This document shows, piece after piece, positions 18,178 through 24,379 of a DNA stretch of 33,641 bases (the first letter of the stretch is position 1; each line of letters opens with the position of its first letter). The notes beneath the pieces were generated by a model. That model had not been told where the DNA came from, searched no databases, and saw only the letters and a list, made by a program, of their open reading frames with translations. Both the position numbers and the translations under genes were made by a program. Source of the stretch: Leyella stercorea DSM 18206 (GTDB lineage: Bacteria > Bacteroidota > Bacteroidia > Bacteroidales > Bacteroidaceae); NCBI RefSeq assembly GCF_000235885.1, contig NZ_JH379378.1, forward strand, positions 1 to 33,641, read 5' to 3'.

Positions 18178-18969
18178 ATGAACACAATAACCATGCTCGG
18201 CACGGGCAACGCAACCGTCACTCAATGCTACAACACCTGCTTCGCCCTACAGACTGACACCACCCTACTGCTCGTTGACGGCGGTGGGGGCAACGGCGTA
18301 CTCAGACAACTGAAGAAAGCAGGTATCGGCATCGCAGACATACATCATCTCTTCGTAACCCACGCCCACACCGACCACATACTCGGCGTGATATGGATAA
18401 TACGTATGGTGGCGCAATGTAAAGACTACGAGGGTCAGTTCCACGTGTATGGAAACGACAAGGTGCAACTCGTAATTCGCACCATCATTGACATGATTCT
18501 CGCTAAGAAACAGCTGGCAAAGGTGACTGAACGTGTGGTTTTCCACGAACTGCACAATGGCGACACATTCGAGGTGGGCAACATCGGTATGCAGTGCTTT
18601 GACATCCACTCCACAAAGGAGAAGCAGTACGGTTTTCGCGCCGAACTGCCCGGAACTACTGTTGTCTGTCTCGGCGACGAACCGTACAACCAGCAGAACC
18701 GTCTCATGGTAGAACACGCCGACTGGCTCCTCTGCGAGGCTTTCTGCCTCTACGCCGACCGCGAGGAGTTCAAGCCCTACGAGAAGTCGCATAGCACAGC
18801 ACTCGATGCCGGTAAACTCGCCACCAAACTCGGCGTGAAGAACCTGCTGCTCTACCATACCGAGGAGAAGACTCTTGCCACACGCCGCGAGACCTATACA
18901 CGCGAAGCAGCACAACACTTCAAGGGCCGCATCGTTGTGCCCGACGACCTGGAAGAAGTTCTGCTGTAA
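18178..18969 (+). CDS. MBL-fold metallo-hydrolase (RNase Z-like)
   Basis: A 263-aa metallo-beta-lactamase-fold protein. The opening MLGTGNATVTQCYNTCFAL and the motif THAHTDH (His62, His64, Asp66, His67) give the metal site; VVCLGDEPYN, AFCLYADREEF and LLLYHTEE provide later conserved Asp and His positions. It resembles RNase Z/ElaC-related hydrolases, but the typical RNase Z exosite arm is not obvious. It lies 21 bases after the nuclease-helicase gene and is presumably co-transcribed, suggesting a shared nucleic-acid processing task; that is inference. Confidence 0.85.
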   Translation: MNTITMLGTGNATVTQCYNTCFALQTDTTLLLVDGGGGNGVLRQLKKAGIGIADIHHLFVTHAHTDHILGVIWIIRMVAQCKDYEGQFHVYGNDKVQLVIRTIIDMILAKKQLAKVTERVVFHELHNGDTFEVGNIGMQCFDIHSTKEKQYGFRAELPGTTVVCLGDEPYNQQNRLMVEHADWLLCEAFCLYADREEFKPYEKSHSTALDAGKLATKLGVKNLLLYHTEEKTLATRRETYTREAAQHFKGRIVVPDDLEEVLL

Positions 18970-18976
18970 ACCATCC

Positions 18977-19003
18977 GTAGCGGAGGTCTCCGGCCTCCGC
19001 TAC
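18977..19003. repeat. Hairpin after the MBL gene
   Basis: GTAGCGGAGG (18977-18986) pairs perfectly with CCTCCGCTAC (18994-19003) around a 7-base loop, starting 7 bases after the stop codon. There is no T-run after it, so it is either a weak terminator or 3'-end stabiliser, or one of the GC-rich palindromic repeats like those at 59 and 26227. Confidence 0.6.
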
Positions 19004-19050
19004 ACCCAACAAGACAAGCATTACACATACTTATATAAGCGTATCCGACA

Positions 19051-19108
19051 TGTTTCGTATAAGTAATAAAAACAAAAGAACTATCGTTTTTATTACTTAT
19101 ACGAAACA
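19051..19108. repeat. Perfect 23-bp inverted repeat
   Basis: Arms 19051-19073 and 19086-19108 are exact reverse complements; the left arm begins TGTTTCGTATAAG and ends TAAAAAC. The 12-base loop is AAAAGAACTATC. No T-run follows on the plus side. It may be a protein-binding palindrome, a transposon or att-site relic, or a structured RNA. Confidence 0.85.
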
Positions 19109-19162
19109 AAAATGGTATCAAAATCAAACCAAAATAGTTGCTTGGTCTTTACCAAACATCGG

Positions 19163-19283
19163 ACACCGAACGCAATCCGATTGAACGCCGAACGCAATCT
19201 GATTGGACGCCGAACGCAATCTGATTGGGCGGCGAACGCAATCTGATTGGGCGGCGGACGCAATCCAATCGGATTGCGTTCGG
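19163..19283. repeat. Tandem array of five 22-bp units plus an inverted half-unit
   Basis: Units start at 19163, 19185, 19207, 19229 and 19251, each exactly 22 bases, with the core CGAACGCAATCTGATTGG. Units 2 and 3 are identical; the others differ by a few bases. Each of the first four contains the small palindrome CAATCnGATTG. After unit 5, GGATTGCGTTCG is the inverted core, making a 12-bp stem-loop (19255-19282, one G-T pair). A 22-base period is not a multiple of 3, so the array is not coding. Confidence 0.9.
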
Positions 19284-19433
19284 GTGACGGTGAGAAAAGC
19301 TTAAGAAAACGATAGAAACTTCAGTTACTTAACCAATGTTATATGGCAAAGTTACACTTTCGTTCTTATACCACCCACCAATTATCCCAAGCGGGTCTAA
19401 CCATCGGAAATAAAAGGATAGCAAGGTGATGTA

Positions 19434-19568
19434 ATGTTGGCAGAGCAAATCAAGGCGCAGCGCATTCTTGACATCCAGAGAGAGGGTCTTGTGGATTGGG
19501 ACAAGGTGAAGAAGTCACGCATGACACTTACCAAGTGGATGGATGACTTTGTGAAGTACACGAGTTAA
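19434..19568 (+). CDS. Short ORF, possible gene fragment
   Basis: Reads as a 44-aa soluble peptide, beginning MLAEQIKAQRILDIQREG and ending KWMDDFVKYTS, with protein-like amphipathic composition. AAGG lies 9 bases upstream of the ATG. I do not recognise it. It could be the C-terminal remnant of a lost gene or a small real gene. No promoter is evident. Confidence 0.3.
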   Translation: MLAEQIKAQRILDIQREGLVDWDKVKKSRMTLTKWMDDFVKYTS

Positions 19569-19751
19569 GCGATTAATAAAAGTACAATCACCGCAATAAT
19601 ACTATTGGTTTTAAGTTTTTTAAAATAAAAATTACGCTAAAATCTGCCGAATAACTTAAAATGAGTTATTTACGAACTTTTCACCTCAACTGACACGGTT
19701 AATTTTCTGTAATTATATAATGTGGCAGAATCGTAATTGCAGAAAAAGACG

Positions 19752-19759
19752 TATTTTTG
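19752..19759 (+). promoter_or_regulatory. -7 element of the PAS-LuxR gene
   Basis: TATTTTTG matches TAnnTTTG, 23 bases before the ATG at 19783. A clear -33 element at the right distance is missing, which would suit an activator-dependent or weak promoter. Confidence 0.45.
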
Positions 19760-19782
19760 TAGCTAAATATTCAGAATAGCTA

Positions 19783-20541
19783 ATGAATAAAGAAAAACAC
19801 GACTTCTTCCTCCATTCCAATGAGGTGAACCACATCAGCAAGGAGGATTACGACAAGATAGAACTGTTGGTGAATGCGACAAAGGCTTTTGCCCGCAGCA
19901 CCTACCAGTGCGTCTATATCATCGACTATTTTCATCAGGACTTCATCTATGCATCAGACAACCTCGCTTATCTCTGCGGATTGGAACCCGAGCAATTGAT
20001 GGAGGCTGGCTATCAGATGTATATAGACCACGTGCCGGATGCCGACCTGCAGATGCTGCTCGAAGTAAACAAGAAGGGATTCGACCTTTTCAACGAACTG
20101 CCCGTAGGCGACCGACTTGACTATACCATCTCGTATGATTTTCATCTTACCAATGGCAAGCATAGCCGATTGATTCATCATCACCTCACTCCGATACTTC
20201 TTTCCGAAGACGGAAGAATATGGCTTGCCCTCTGCACCGTATCTTTGGCAGCTACCGATGAGCCGGGACATATCATCATGCAGAAGAATGGTGAGCGCGG
20301 CTATTATGAATATTCCACCTCGCGCCACAAGTGGGAAAAGAAAGAAGGCATAACCTTGAGCGAGACAGAGAGAGAAGTATTGAGATTGTCTGCCCAAGGT
20401 TACACGATGAATGATATTGCCGACTGACTGTGCAAATCGGTTGACACGATAAAGGCTTGCAAGCGCAACCTTTTCGCTAAGCTTGGCGTGAAGAACATTG
20501 CCGAGGCGCTGTTTCATGCCACTAACTATCAGATGATATAA
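19783..20541 (+). pseudogene. PAS-domain LuxR-type transcriptional regulator interrupted by an in-frame TGA
   Basis: The uninterrupted part is 214 aa: a PAS-like sensor domain (about 35-160, with YIIDYFHQDFIYASDNLAYL and LEPEQLMEAGYQMYIDHV), then the start of a LuxR/GerE helix-turn-helix (LSETEREVLRLSAQGYTMND). A TGA at 20425-20427 stops it inside the HTH. In the same frame the HTH continues perfectly (LCKSVDTIKACKRNLFAKLG) to a TAA at 20539-20541, giving a 252-codon original. One CGA-to-TGA change explains it. Without the recognition helix the short product should not bind DNA. It converges on the ThiF-like gene six bases away. A sequencing error or stop readthrough cannot be excluded. Confidence 0.78.
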
Positions 20542-20547
20542 TCGCAA

Positions 20548-21141
20548 TCATATCTCTTCCAACAATGGCGAGAGATAGAACTTGGGGAAGTATTTCACCT
20601 CCTTGCCTTCCGTAAGGTTTGCGAGAATGTTGGCACAATAGCCGGCGGCAATATATGCCCCGATGCCCAGTTGTGGGAAAGATGCCTCAGAATAATGCCT
20701 GATGGTTTCATCCACCCAAGGCACAGGTATCTGCCAGAACATACCGTACTGCGAGATATACTTGCCCAGTGAGCAACGGAAATCATCCGAACCTTTTTTC
20801 ACTACTTCGCTGAATGGATAGCCTTTCGGTTTCTCTACAGCGAGAAAGGCAGCCTTGCCAAGATTGACGGCATGGATAACCGTAATGCCCCGTTCCTTGC
20901 ATTTCTCATCGAAAGCGAAAGAGGCTTCGTTGTCATGCAAGGTTGCATTCACCGCATACCGAATGCCCGACAAGGGGCATGCATCCACATCTTCCATCGT
21001 CAGCGTATCCTTTTCTATGCGATAGATTTGAAATCTATCTTCCTGCCGAGAGCTTTCATGGAAGTCATGGCGCAAGGCACAGGAAGCTATCAAGCTTCCC
21101 ATGTCTGCGCCACTGATCAACAGTTTTATTTGGTTGTTCAT
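20548..21141 (-). CDS. Divergent ThiF/E1-like protein
   Basis: A 197-aa protein that resembles the ThiF/MoeB/E1 adenylyltransferase superfamily in its middle and end: IRYAVNATLHDNEASFAFDE, then CKERGITVIHAVNLGKAAFLAV, where family members have the catalytic-site crossover region. The nucleotide-binding Gly motif is altered (SGADMGS at about 10-16 instead of GxGxxG), and the N-terminal part is shorter than usual, so adenylation activity is doubtful. It starts 54 bases after the outer-membrane barrel gene on the same strand, and its end abuts the broken PAS-LuxR gene. The family call is moderate. Confidence 0.55.
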   Translation of the reverse strand: MNNQIKLLISGADMGSLIASCALRHDFHESSRQEDRFQIYRIEKDTLTMEDVDACPLSGIRYAVNATLHDNEASFAFDEKCKERGITVIHAVNLGKAAFLAVEKPKGYPFSEVVKKGSDDFRCSLGKYISQYGMFWQIPVPWVDETIRHYSEASFPQLGIGAYIAAGYCANILANLTEGKEVKYFPKFYLSPLLEEI

Positions 21142-21195
21142 TTAAAGAGAGATTTATTGTCGTTACACCATTATTGGATGCCGTAGATAGACATA

Positions 21196-23547
21196 TTACA
21201 TTCTGTTCTTCTGGCTTTTTCCTGCACCCGTACCCTTATATTTGCTTCTTGTAGTGTTGAACTTATACCGTACAGTAAGCGACACTTTGCTGGTTGACTG
21301 TATATCACTAATCAGCTCCTTCATTTTGCCATAATGCGCACTCATGTGGATGTCGTCTGTTCCAAACAAATCATAGACAAAGAGCTGGAACGACAAACGA
21401 TCCTTCAAGAAAGCCTTATATACAGATACATTTGTACAAAATCTGGGCTTATACGAATATATATTTCTTCCATATCCTTTTGTGGTATACGACATCATCC
21501 ACGTTAACATTGCCAACTTGGTGTTGAAGGTGTTATTAAAGCGGAATACTGCCATAGGTTTGTTGGATATTTTGCCATCATGTGCATCCATATCAAGCCA
21601 CTGTTTTACCAAAGATGCCGTAAATGAAGGATACCAAATGCCAAACGAAGGGCGTAAGTTGATGGAAGCATCTACATGATTATATGCCTTTCCATTCACA
21701 GGCTTAAGCAGTCCTATTGCAGGATTGTCTTTGTAAGTTTCCACATTCGACATCATCGTATGCGAAGTATGGCTGTAGGTCATGTCGAAAGTCAACCACT
21801 TGTAAGCCAACTCGTAGTTGAGATTTTTGCTTATCTCAGACACTAAGAATGGATTTCCCGTTTCATACGTGTAGCGGTTGTCATACTGTATGCCGCTGCG
21901 CAAGTAATGATAGGAAGGGCGGTCGATATCGGTAGCATAGCTCAACTGCATCTGTACCTTGCCTACAGGCATCGACAAGCTGATGGATGGGAACCAATTG
22001 CCATACGACTTGCTTTGCCCAGGCACATACTTGCCATATTCATAGTAGTTGAAGTCGATGTACTCGTATCTCAGTCCTGCCTCCATGCTCACGTTTCCGA
22101 AATCTCTTGAATATGCCAGGAATGAAGATGCCATGCTTTCTGTAATACGGCTGTCATCATCCGACACGAAGTTGGTTGGCACAACCTGATACTTGGATGT
22201 GCGATGCGTGTTGGAATATTCACCGCCCAAAGACAATTCGCCACCCAACAACGGGTAGGAAAGCACCAATTTGGAAGCCAACAAACGATATTTCTTGTCA
22301 GTAAGGCTATGAACCGTCTGGCTTTGCGCGTCCATCCCAACCTCCTGATATTGCTCTTTGGTAACAACGTCCTCGTTATTCTTCGACCAAAGCCAGTCGG
22401 CATTGAAGTCGATGCCGAGCTTGCCAATCTTTCCTACATAGTAAACATTGCTTGAAAGGGTGCTCTTCTGCTCGAAGAAATTAGCATGGCTGTCAGAAGT
22501 TTCCGTCTGCTCGTCGTCTTGCCATATAGAAGTAGTCATATTGGCATCGCAGGTCTGTTTCGGATTTCTCAGAAAGCCAAAGTTGGCACCGATGGAATTG
22601 TTGGCATCCAACTGGTAGCTGGCATCCAGGCGGAAGTTCATCGCTTCTACCATACCTACTTGTCTGTTTTTACTCTTCTGGTTCCAGGTCTTGTCAAGAT
22701 AAGTATTCTGCTGTAAGTCTTGATTGTTTGGCTGGTACTGCTTTGCTCCAAAGGCGTATGCGCCCAAATCCAAGCCATTCTTGCGATAGTTCATATTCAA
22801 TTGAGCAAATCCACCGAAGTTTTTCTTCTCATCATATTCACCTGTGGTTGAGGCATCAAAACCGAAGCCATCGCCCAGTATCTTCTTCGTTGTGATACGG
22901 ATGACCGCCCTGGTGCTGGCTGCATAACGGGCACCAGGGTTAGTGATGACTTCCACCGACTTGATATTATCGGACTGCAAACGGTCCAGCTCGCTCTTGT
23001 CTCTCATCTGTCGTCCATTGATATAGATAACAGGCTCACCGCGTCCGAATACCTTGATGCTGCCATTCTGGGCAGACACTTTAGGTATGCGGTCGAGCAG
23101 GTGCTCCATTGTTCCTGCCTTCTCAAGTACTGATCCGGCAACGATTGTTGTCATTCCGCCATGCTTCAGGATAGTCTTAGGCAGGGATGACTTCACAACT
23201 ACTTCACCAAGCGTCTCACTGTCATCTTCCATCTTGATAATGCCCACATTCTCGCCCTCGCAATCCTTGCAGACGGTCTTATAGCCTATGGATGTCACCT
23301 TGATGATTCCGCTGTTGCAGGAAGAGTCGATGACAAAGCTGCCATCCTCTCCACTCACAGCGCCCTTGACGAAAGCCGAGTCTGTTCTATTCAATAATAC
23401 TACATTGGCAAACGCCAAAGGCTCGCCCTTAGTATTCATCACCTTACCTGTGATATTCTGCGCCATCATCTGCGTCATAGTCGAGAGGCACAACGCTGTA
23501 GTAAAAATTACCTTTTCCTTCATATTGCTACTTTTTGCTTGCTTCAT
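21196..23547 (-). CDS. Outer membrane beta-barrel protein (CarboxypepD_reg, plug, OMP_b-brl_3)
   Basis: A 783-aa outer-membrane protein. A signal peptide (IFTTALCLSTMTQMMAQ, ending near residue 30) is followed by a carboxypeptidase-regulatory-like domain (about 31-110, ITGKVMNTKGEPLAFANVVL), a TonB-type plug (about 120-218, with VIYINGRQMRDKSELDRLQS and VEVITNPGARYAAS) and a long barrel. This is the architecture of PF14905 proteins, thought to move peptides or small substrates across the outer membrane; no SusD partner is nearby. Start is either 23547 or the ATG at 23523, which directly precedes the signal peptide. It is probably co-transcribed with the ThiF-like gene. Confidence 0.88.
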   Translation of the reverse strand: MKQAKSSNMKEKVIFTTALCLSTMTQMMAQNITGKVMNTKGEPLAFANVVLLNRTDSAFVKGAVSGEDGSFVIDSSCNSGIIKVTSIGYKTVCKDCEGENVGIIKMEDDSETLGEVVVKSSLPKTILKHGGMTTIVAGSVLEKAGTMEHLLDRIPKVSAQNGSIKVFGRGEPVIYINGRQMRDKSELDRLQSDNIKSVEVITNPGARYAASTRAVIRITTKKILGDGFGFDASTTGEYDEKKNFGGFAQLNMNYRKNGLDLGAYAFGAKQYQPNNQDLQQNTYLDKTWNQKSKNRQVGMVEAMNFRLDASYQLDANNSIGANFGFLRNPKQTCDANMTTSIWQDDEQTETSDSHANFFEQKSTLSSNVYYVGKIGKLGIDFNADWLWSKNNEDVVTKEQYQEVGMDAQSQTVHSLTDKKYRLLASKLVLSYPLLGGELSLGGEYSNTHRTSKYQVVPTNFVSDDDSRITESMASSFLAYSRDFGNVSMEAGLRYEYIDFNYYEYGKYVPGQSKSYGNWFPSISLSMPVGKVQMQLSYATDIDRPSYHYLRSGIQYDNRYTYETGNPFLVSEISKNLNYELAYKWLTFDMTYSHTSHTMMSNVETYKDNPAIGLLKPVNGKAYNHVDASINLRPSFGIWYPSFTASLVKQWLDMDAHDGKISNKPMAVFRFNNTFNTKLAMLTWMMSYTTKGYGRNIYSYKPRFCTNVSVYKAFLKDRLSFQLFVYDLFGTDDIHMSAHYGKMKELISDIQSTSKVSLTVRYKFNTTRSKYKGTGAGKSQKNRM

Positions 23548-23593
23548 TTATTTTTCTGCTGCAAAAGTATAATCTGAATGAAAAAAGCCTTTG

Positions 23594-23644
23594 ACACAAA
23601 AGTGTATTTCAGAGATGGGTGGCTAAAAAACTACACTTTTGTGT
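23594..23644. promoter_or_regulatory. 13-bp inverted repeat upstream of the barrel gene, candidate operator
   Basis: ACACAAAAGTGTA (23594-23606) is an exact reverse complement of TACACTTTTGTGT (23632-23644), with 25 bases between. Each arm is itself nearly palindromic. The left arm lies about 25 bases upstream of the TACTTTTG -7 box of the minus-strand barrel gene, where an activator would bind. Confidence 0.5.
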
Positions 23645-23669
23645 ATGTGAAAACAAAAATCCATGCATA

Positions 23670-23761
23670 AGCCCATTTGAAAAAGTCATTTTACGAAAAC
23701 GTCCTATTGATTGTTATAAGTTACAAAGACCAAATATAATCTGGACTTTTTCAAATGGGCT
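23670..23761. repeat. 92-bp element with 18-bp perfect terminal inverted repeats (MITE-like)
   Basis: AGCCCATTTGAAAAAGTC (23670-23687) is the exact reverse complement of GACTTTTTCAAATGGGCT (23744-23761), enclosing 56 AT-rich bases with no ORF. No clear target-site duplication flanks it. The size and ends resemble a miniature inverted-repeat element or the ends of a deleted insertion sequence. It could instead be a large stem-loop. Confidence 0.5.
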
Positions 23762-23864
23762 CAATATATTATAAGCTCTGGAATCCACCTATTTCTATTC
23801 TATATTCTATAAAAGTTTATGTTGAATAATAAGTGCTTGGCAAACAAGAACCAAGCTATATAAT

Positions 23865-23918
23865 AATAGCGAAACCTTGACCCGAAAAAAAGGTCAAGGT
23901 TTTGCTATTTGTTTTTTT
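23865..23918 (+). terminator. Orphan intrinsic terminator
   Basis: AATAGCGAAACCTTGACC pairs with GGTCAAGGTTTTGCTATT (23892-23909, one G-T pair) across a 9-base loop, followed by TGTTTTTTT. No plus-strand gene ends upstream. It may finish an unrecognised small RNA starting after about 23762, be left over from a lost gene, or act in reverse for the 36-aa ORF whose stop is 79 bases away. Confidence 0.75.
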
Positions 23919-23987
23919 AAATTGTAATGTACTAACTCTCCATTATTATACCAGCATCCCCCAAAGAGGGATGTTCGCACAACTTAA

Positions 23988-24098
23988 CTAATTGTACCAA
24001 ATGGAGGTGTTATCACGTGGGTAACGCTCATCTTCGTTATAAACGTTGTCAAGTTCAAACGACTCAAAATCATAAGATTTCTTCAACAACTTGTTCAT
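23988..24098 (-). CDS. 36-aa peptide gene of unknown function
   Basis: Encodes a 36-residue peptide starting MNKLLKKSYDFESFELDN and ending RDNTSIWYN: a basic amphipathic start, an acidic middle, and an aromatic C-terminus. The start has a textbook Shine-Dalgarno (AGGAGG, 4 bases before the ATG), rare in this AT-rich-leader genome, and a promoter lies about 90 bases upstream (24189-24219, minus). There is no signal peptide or membrane helix. It diverges from the SLC13 permease gene. The organisation resembles a RiPP precursor or regulatory peptide, but no modification enzyme is adjacent; the function is unknown. Confidence 0.55.
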   Translation of the reverse strand: MNKLLKKSYDFESFELDNVYNEDERYPRDNTSIWYN

Positions 24099-24120
24099 AA
24101 AACCTCCTATTCTGGCTGAT

Positions 24121-24173
24121 GCCTCTAAACAGCCTTTAATAATCTAATCAGAGGGACGAGAGGCTGCACCCTC
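24121..24173 (-). promoter_or_regulatory. Structured leader of the 36-aa ORF
   Basis: The predicted 5' leader can form competing pairs: GCCTCT (24121-24126) with AGAGGC (24159-24164), CAGCCT (24130-24135) with AGGCTG (24161-24166), and GAGGG (24151-24155) with CCCTC (24169-24173). Mutually exclusive stems so close to a strong ribosome site suggest possible translational control; this is inference. Confidence 0.3.
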
Positions 24174-24188
24174 CGTACTAATACATTG

Positions 24189-24219
24189 CGAAGATAACAC
24201 TTTTTGTTGAATAATGCAA
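24189..24219 (-). promoter_or_regulatory. Promoter of the 36-aa ORF
   Basis: On the minus strand, TTG (24219-24217), 20 bases, TATCTTCG (24196-24189): a good match to TTG-N20-TAnnTTTG with one C for T. Confidence 0.5.
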
Positions 24220-24287
24220 TATTTTTTGAACTTTTTGTTACTTTTTCAAAATAATTTAAATCAAATCGTAATACATAATACAACTTA

Positions 24288-24318
24288 TTGGTTATTTCAA
24301 TACTTTTTTGTAACTTTG
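24288..24318 (+). promoter_or_regulatory. Promoter of the SLC13 permease gene
   Basis: TTG (24288-24290), 20 bases, TAACTTTG (24311-24318), 61 bases before the ATG: a full Bacteroidetes-type promoter. Confidence 0.7.
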
Positions 24319-24379
24319 GATAAACTTTTTTAAGAAAACAAATTCATTCATCATCTAAAAAACAAACACAACAAATCGC

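Larger units (their letters stand above)
18970..19782. other. Gene-poor repeat-bearing interval
   Basis: These 813 bases hold, in order, a 10-bp-stem hairpin (18977-19003), a perfect 23-bp inverted repeat (19051-19108), a five-unit 22-bp tandem array with an inverted half-unit (19163-19283), an isolated minus-strand TAACTTTG box (19354-19347), a 44-codon ORF (19434-19568), and an AT-rich promoter region for the PAS-LuxR gene. No long coding frame is present. Confidence 0.7.
23548..24379. other. Gene-poor interval with regulatory and mobile-element-like structures
   Basis: These 832 bases hold the barrel-gene promoter region (TACTTTTG on the minus strand, 23569-23562), a 13-bp inverted repeat (23594-23644), a 92-bp element with 18-bp terminal inverted repeats (23670-23761), an orphan terminator (23865-23918), a short hairpin (23955-23973, CATCCC/GGGATG), a 36-aa ORF on the minus strand with its promoter, and the promoter of the SLC13 gene. 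Confidence 0.7.

Noticed and set aside
19051..19108. Terminator of the MBL gene
   Set aside because: It starts 82 bases after the stop and is not followed by a T-run on the plus strand.
19163..19283. CRISPR array
   Set aside because: The 22-bp units abut with no spacers, and no cas genes are present; the same holds for 28464-28529.
20425..20427. Selenocysteine codon in the LuxR-type regulator
   Set aside because: The position is an ordinary Arg-like site in the HTH and no SECIS-like hairpin is evident after the TGA; a nonsense change is simpler.
20548..24098. Microcin C-like system formed by the ThiF-like gene and the 36-aa peptide that ends in Asn
   Set aside because: The genes are 2.8 kb apart, in separate transcripts, the ThiF-like nucleotide loop is degenerate, and there is no exporter gene; the C-terminal Asn alone is weak evidence.
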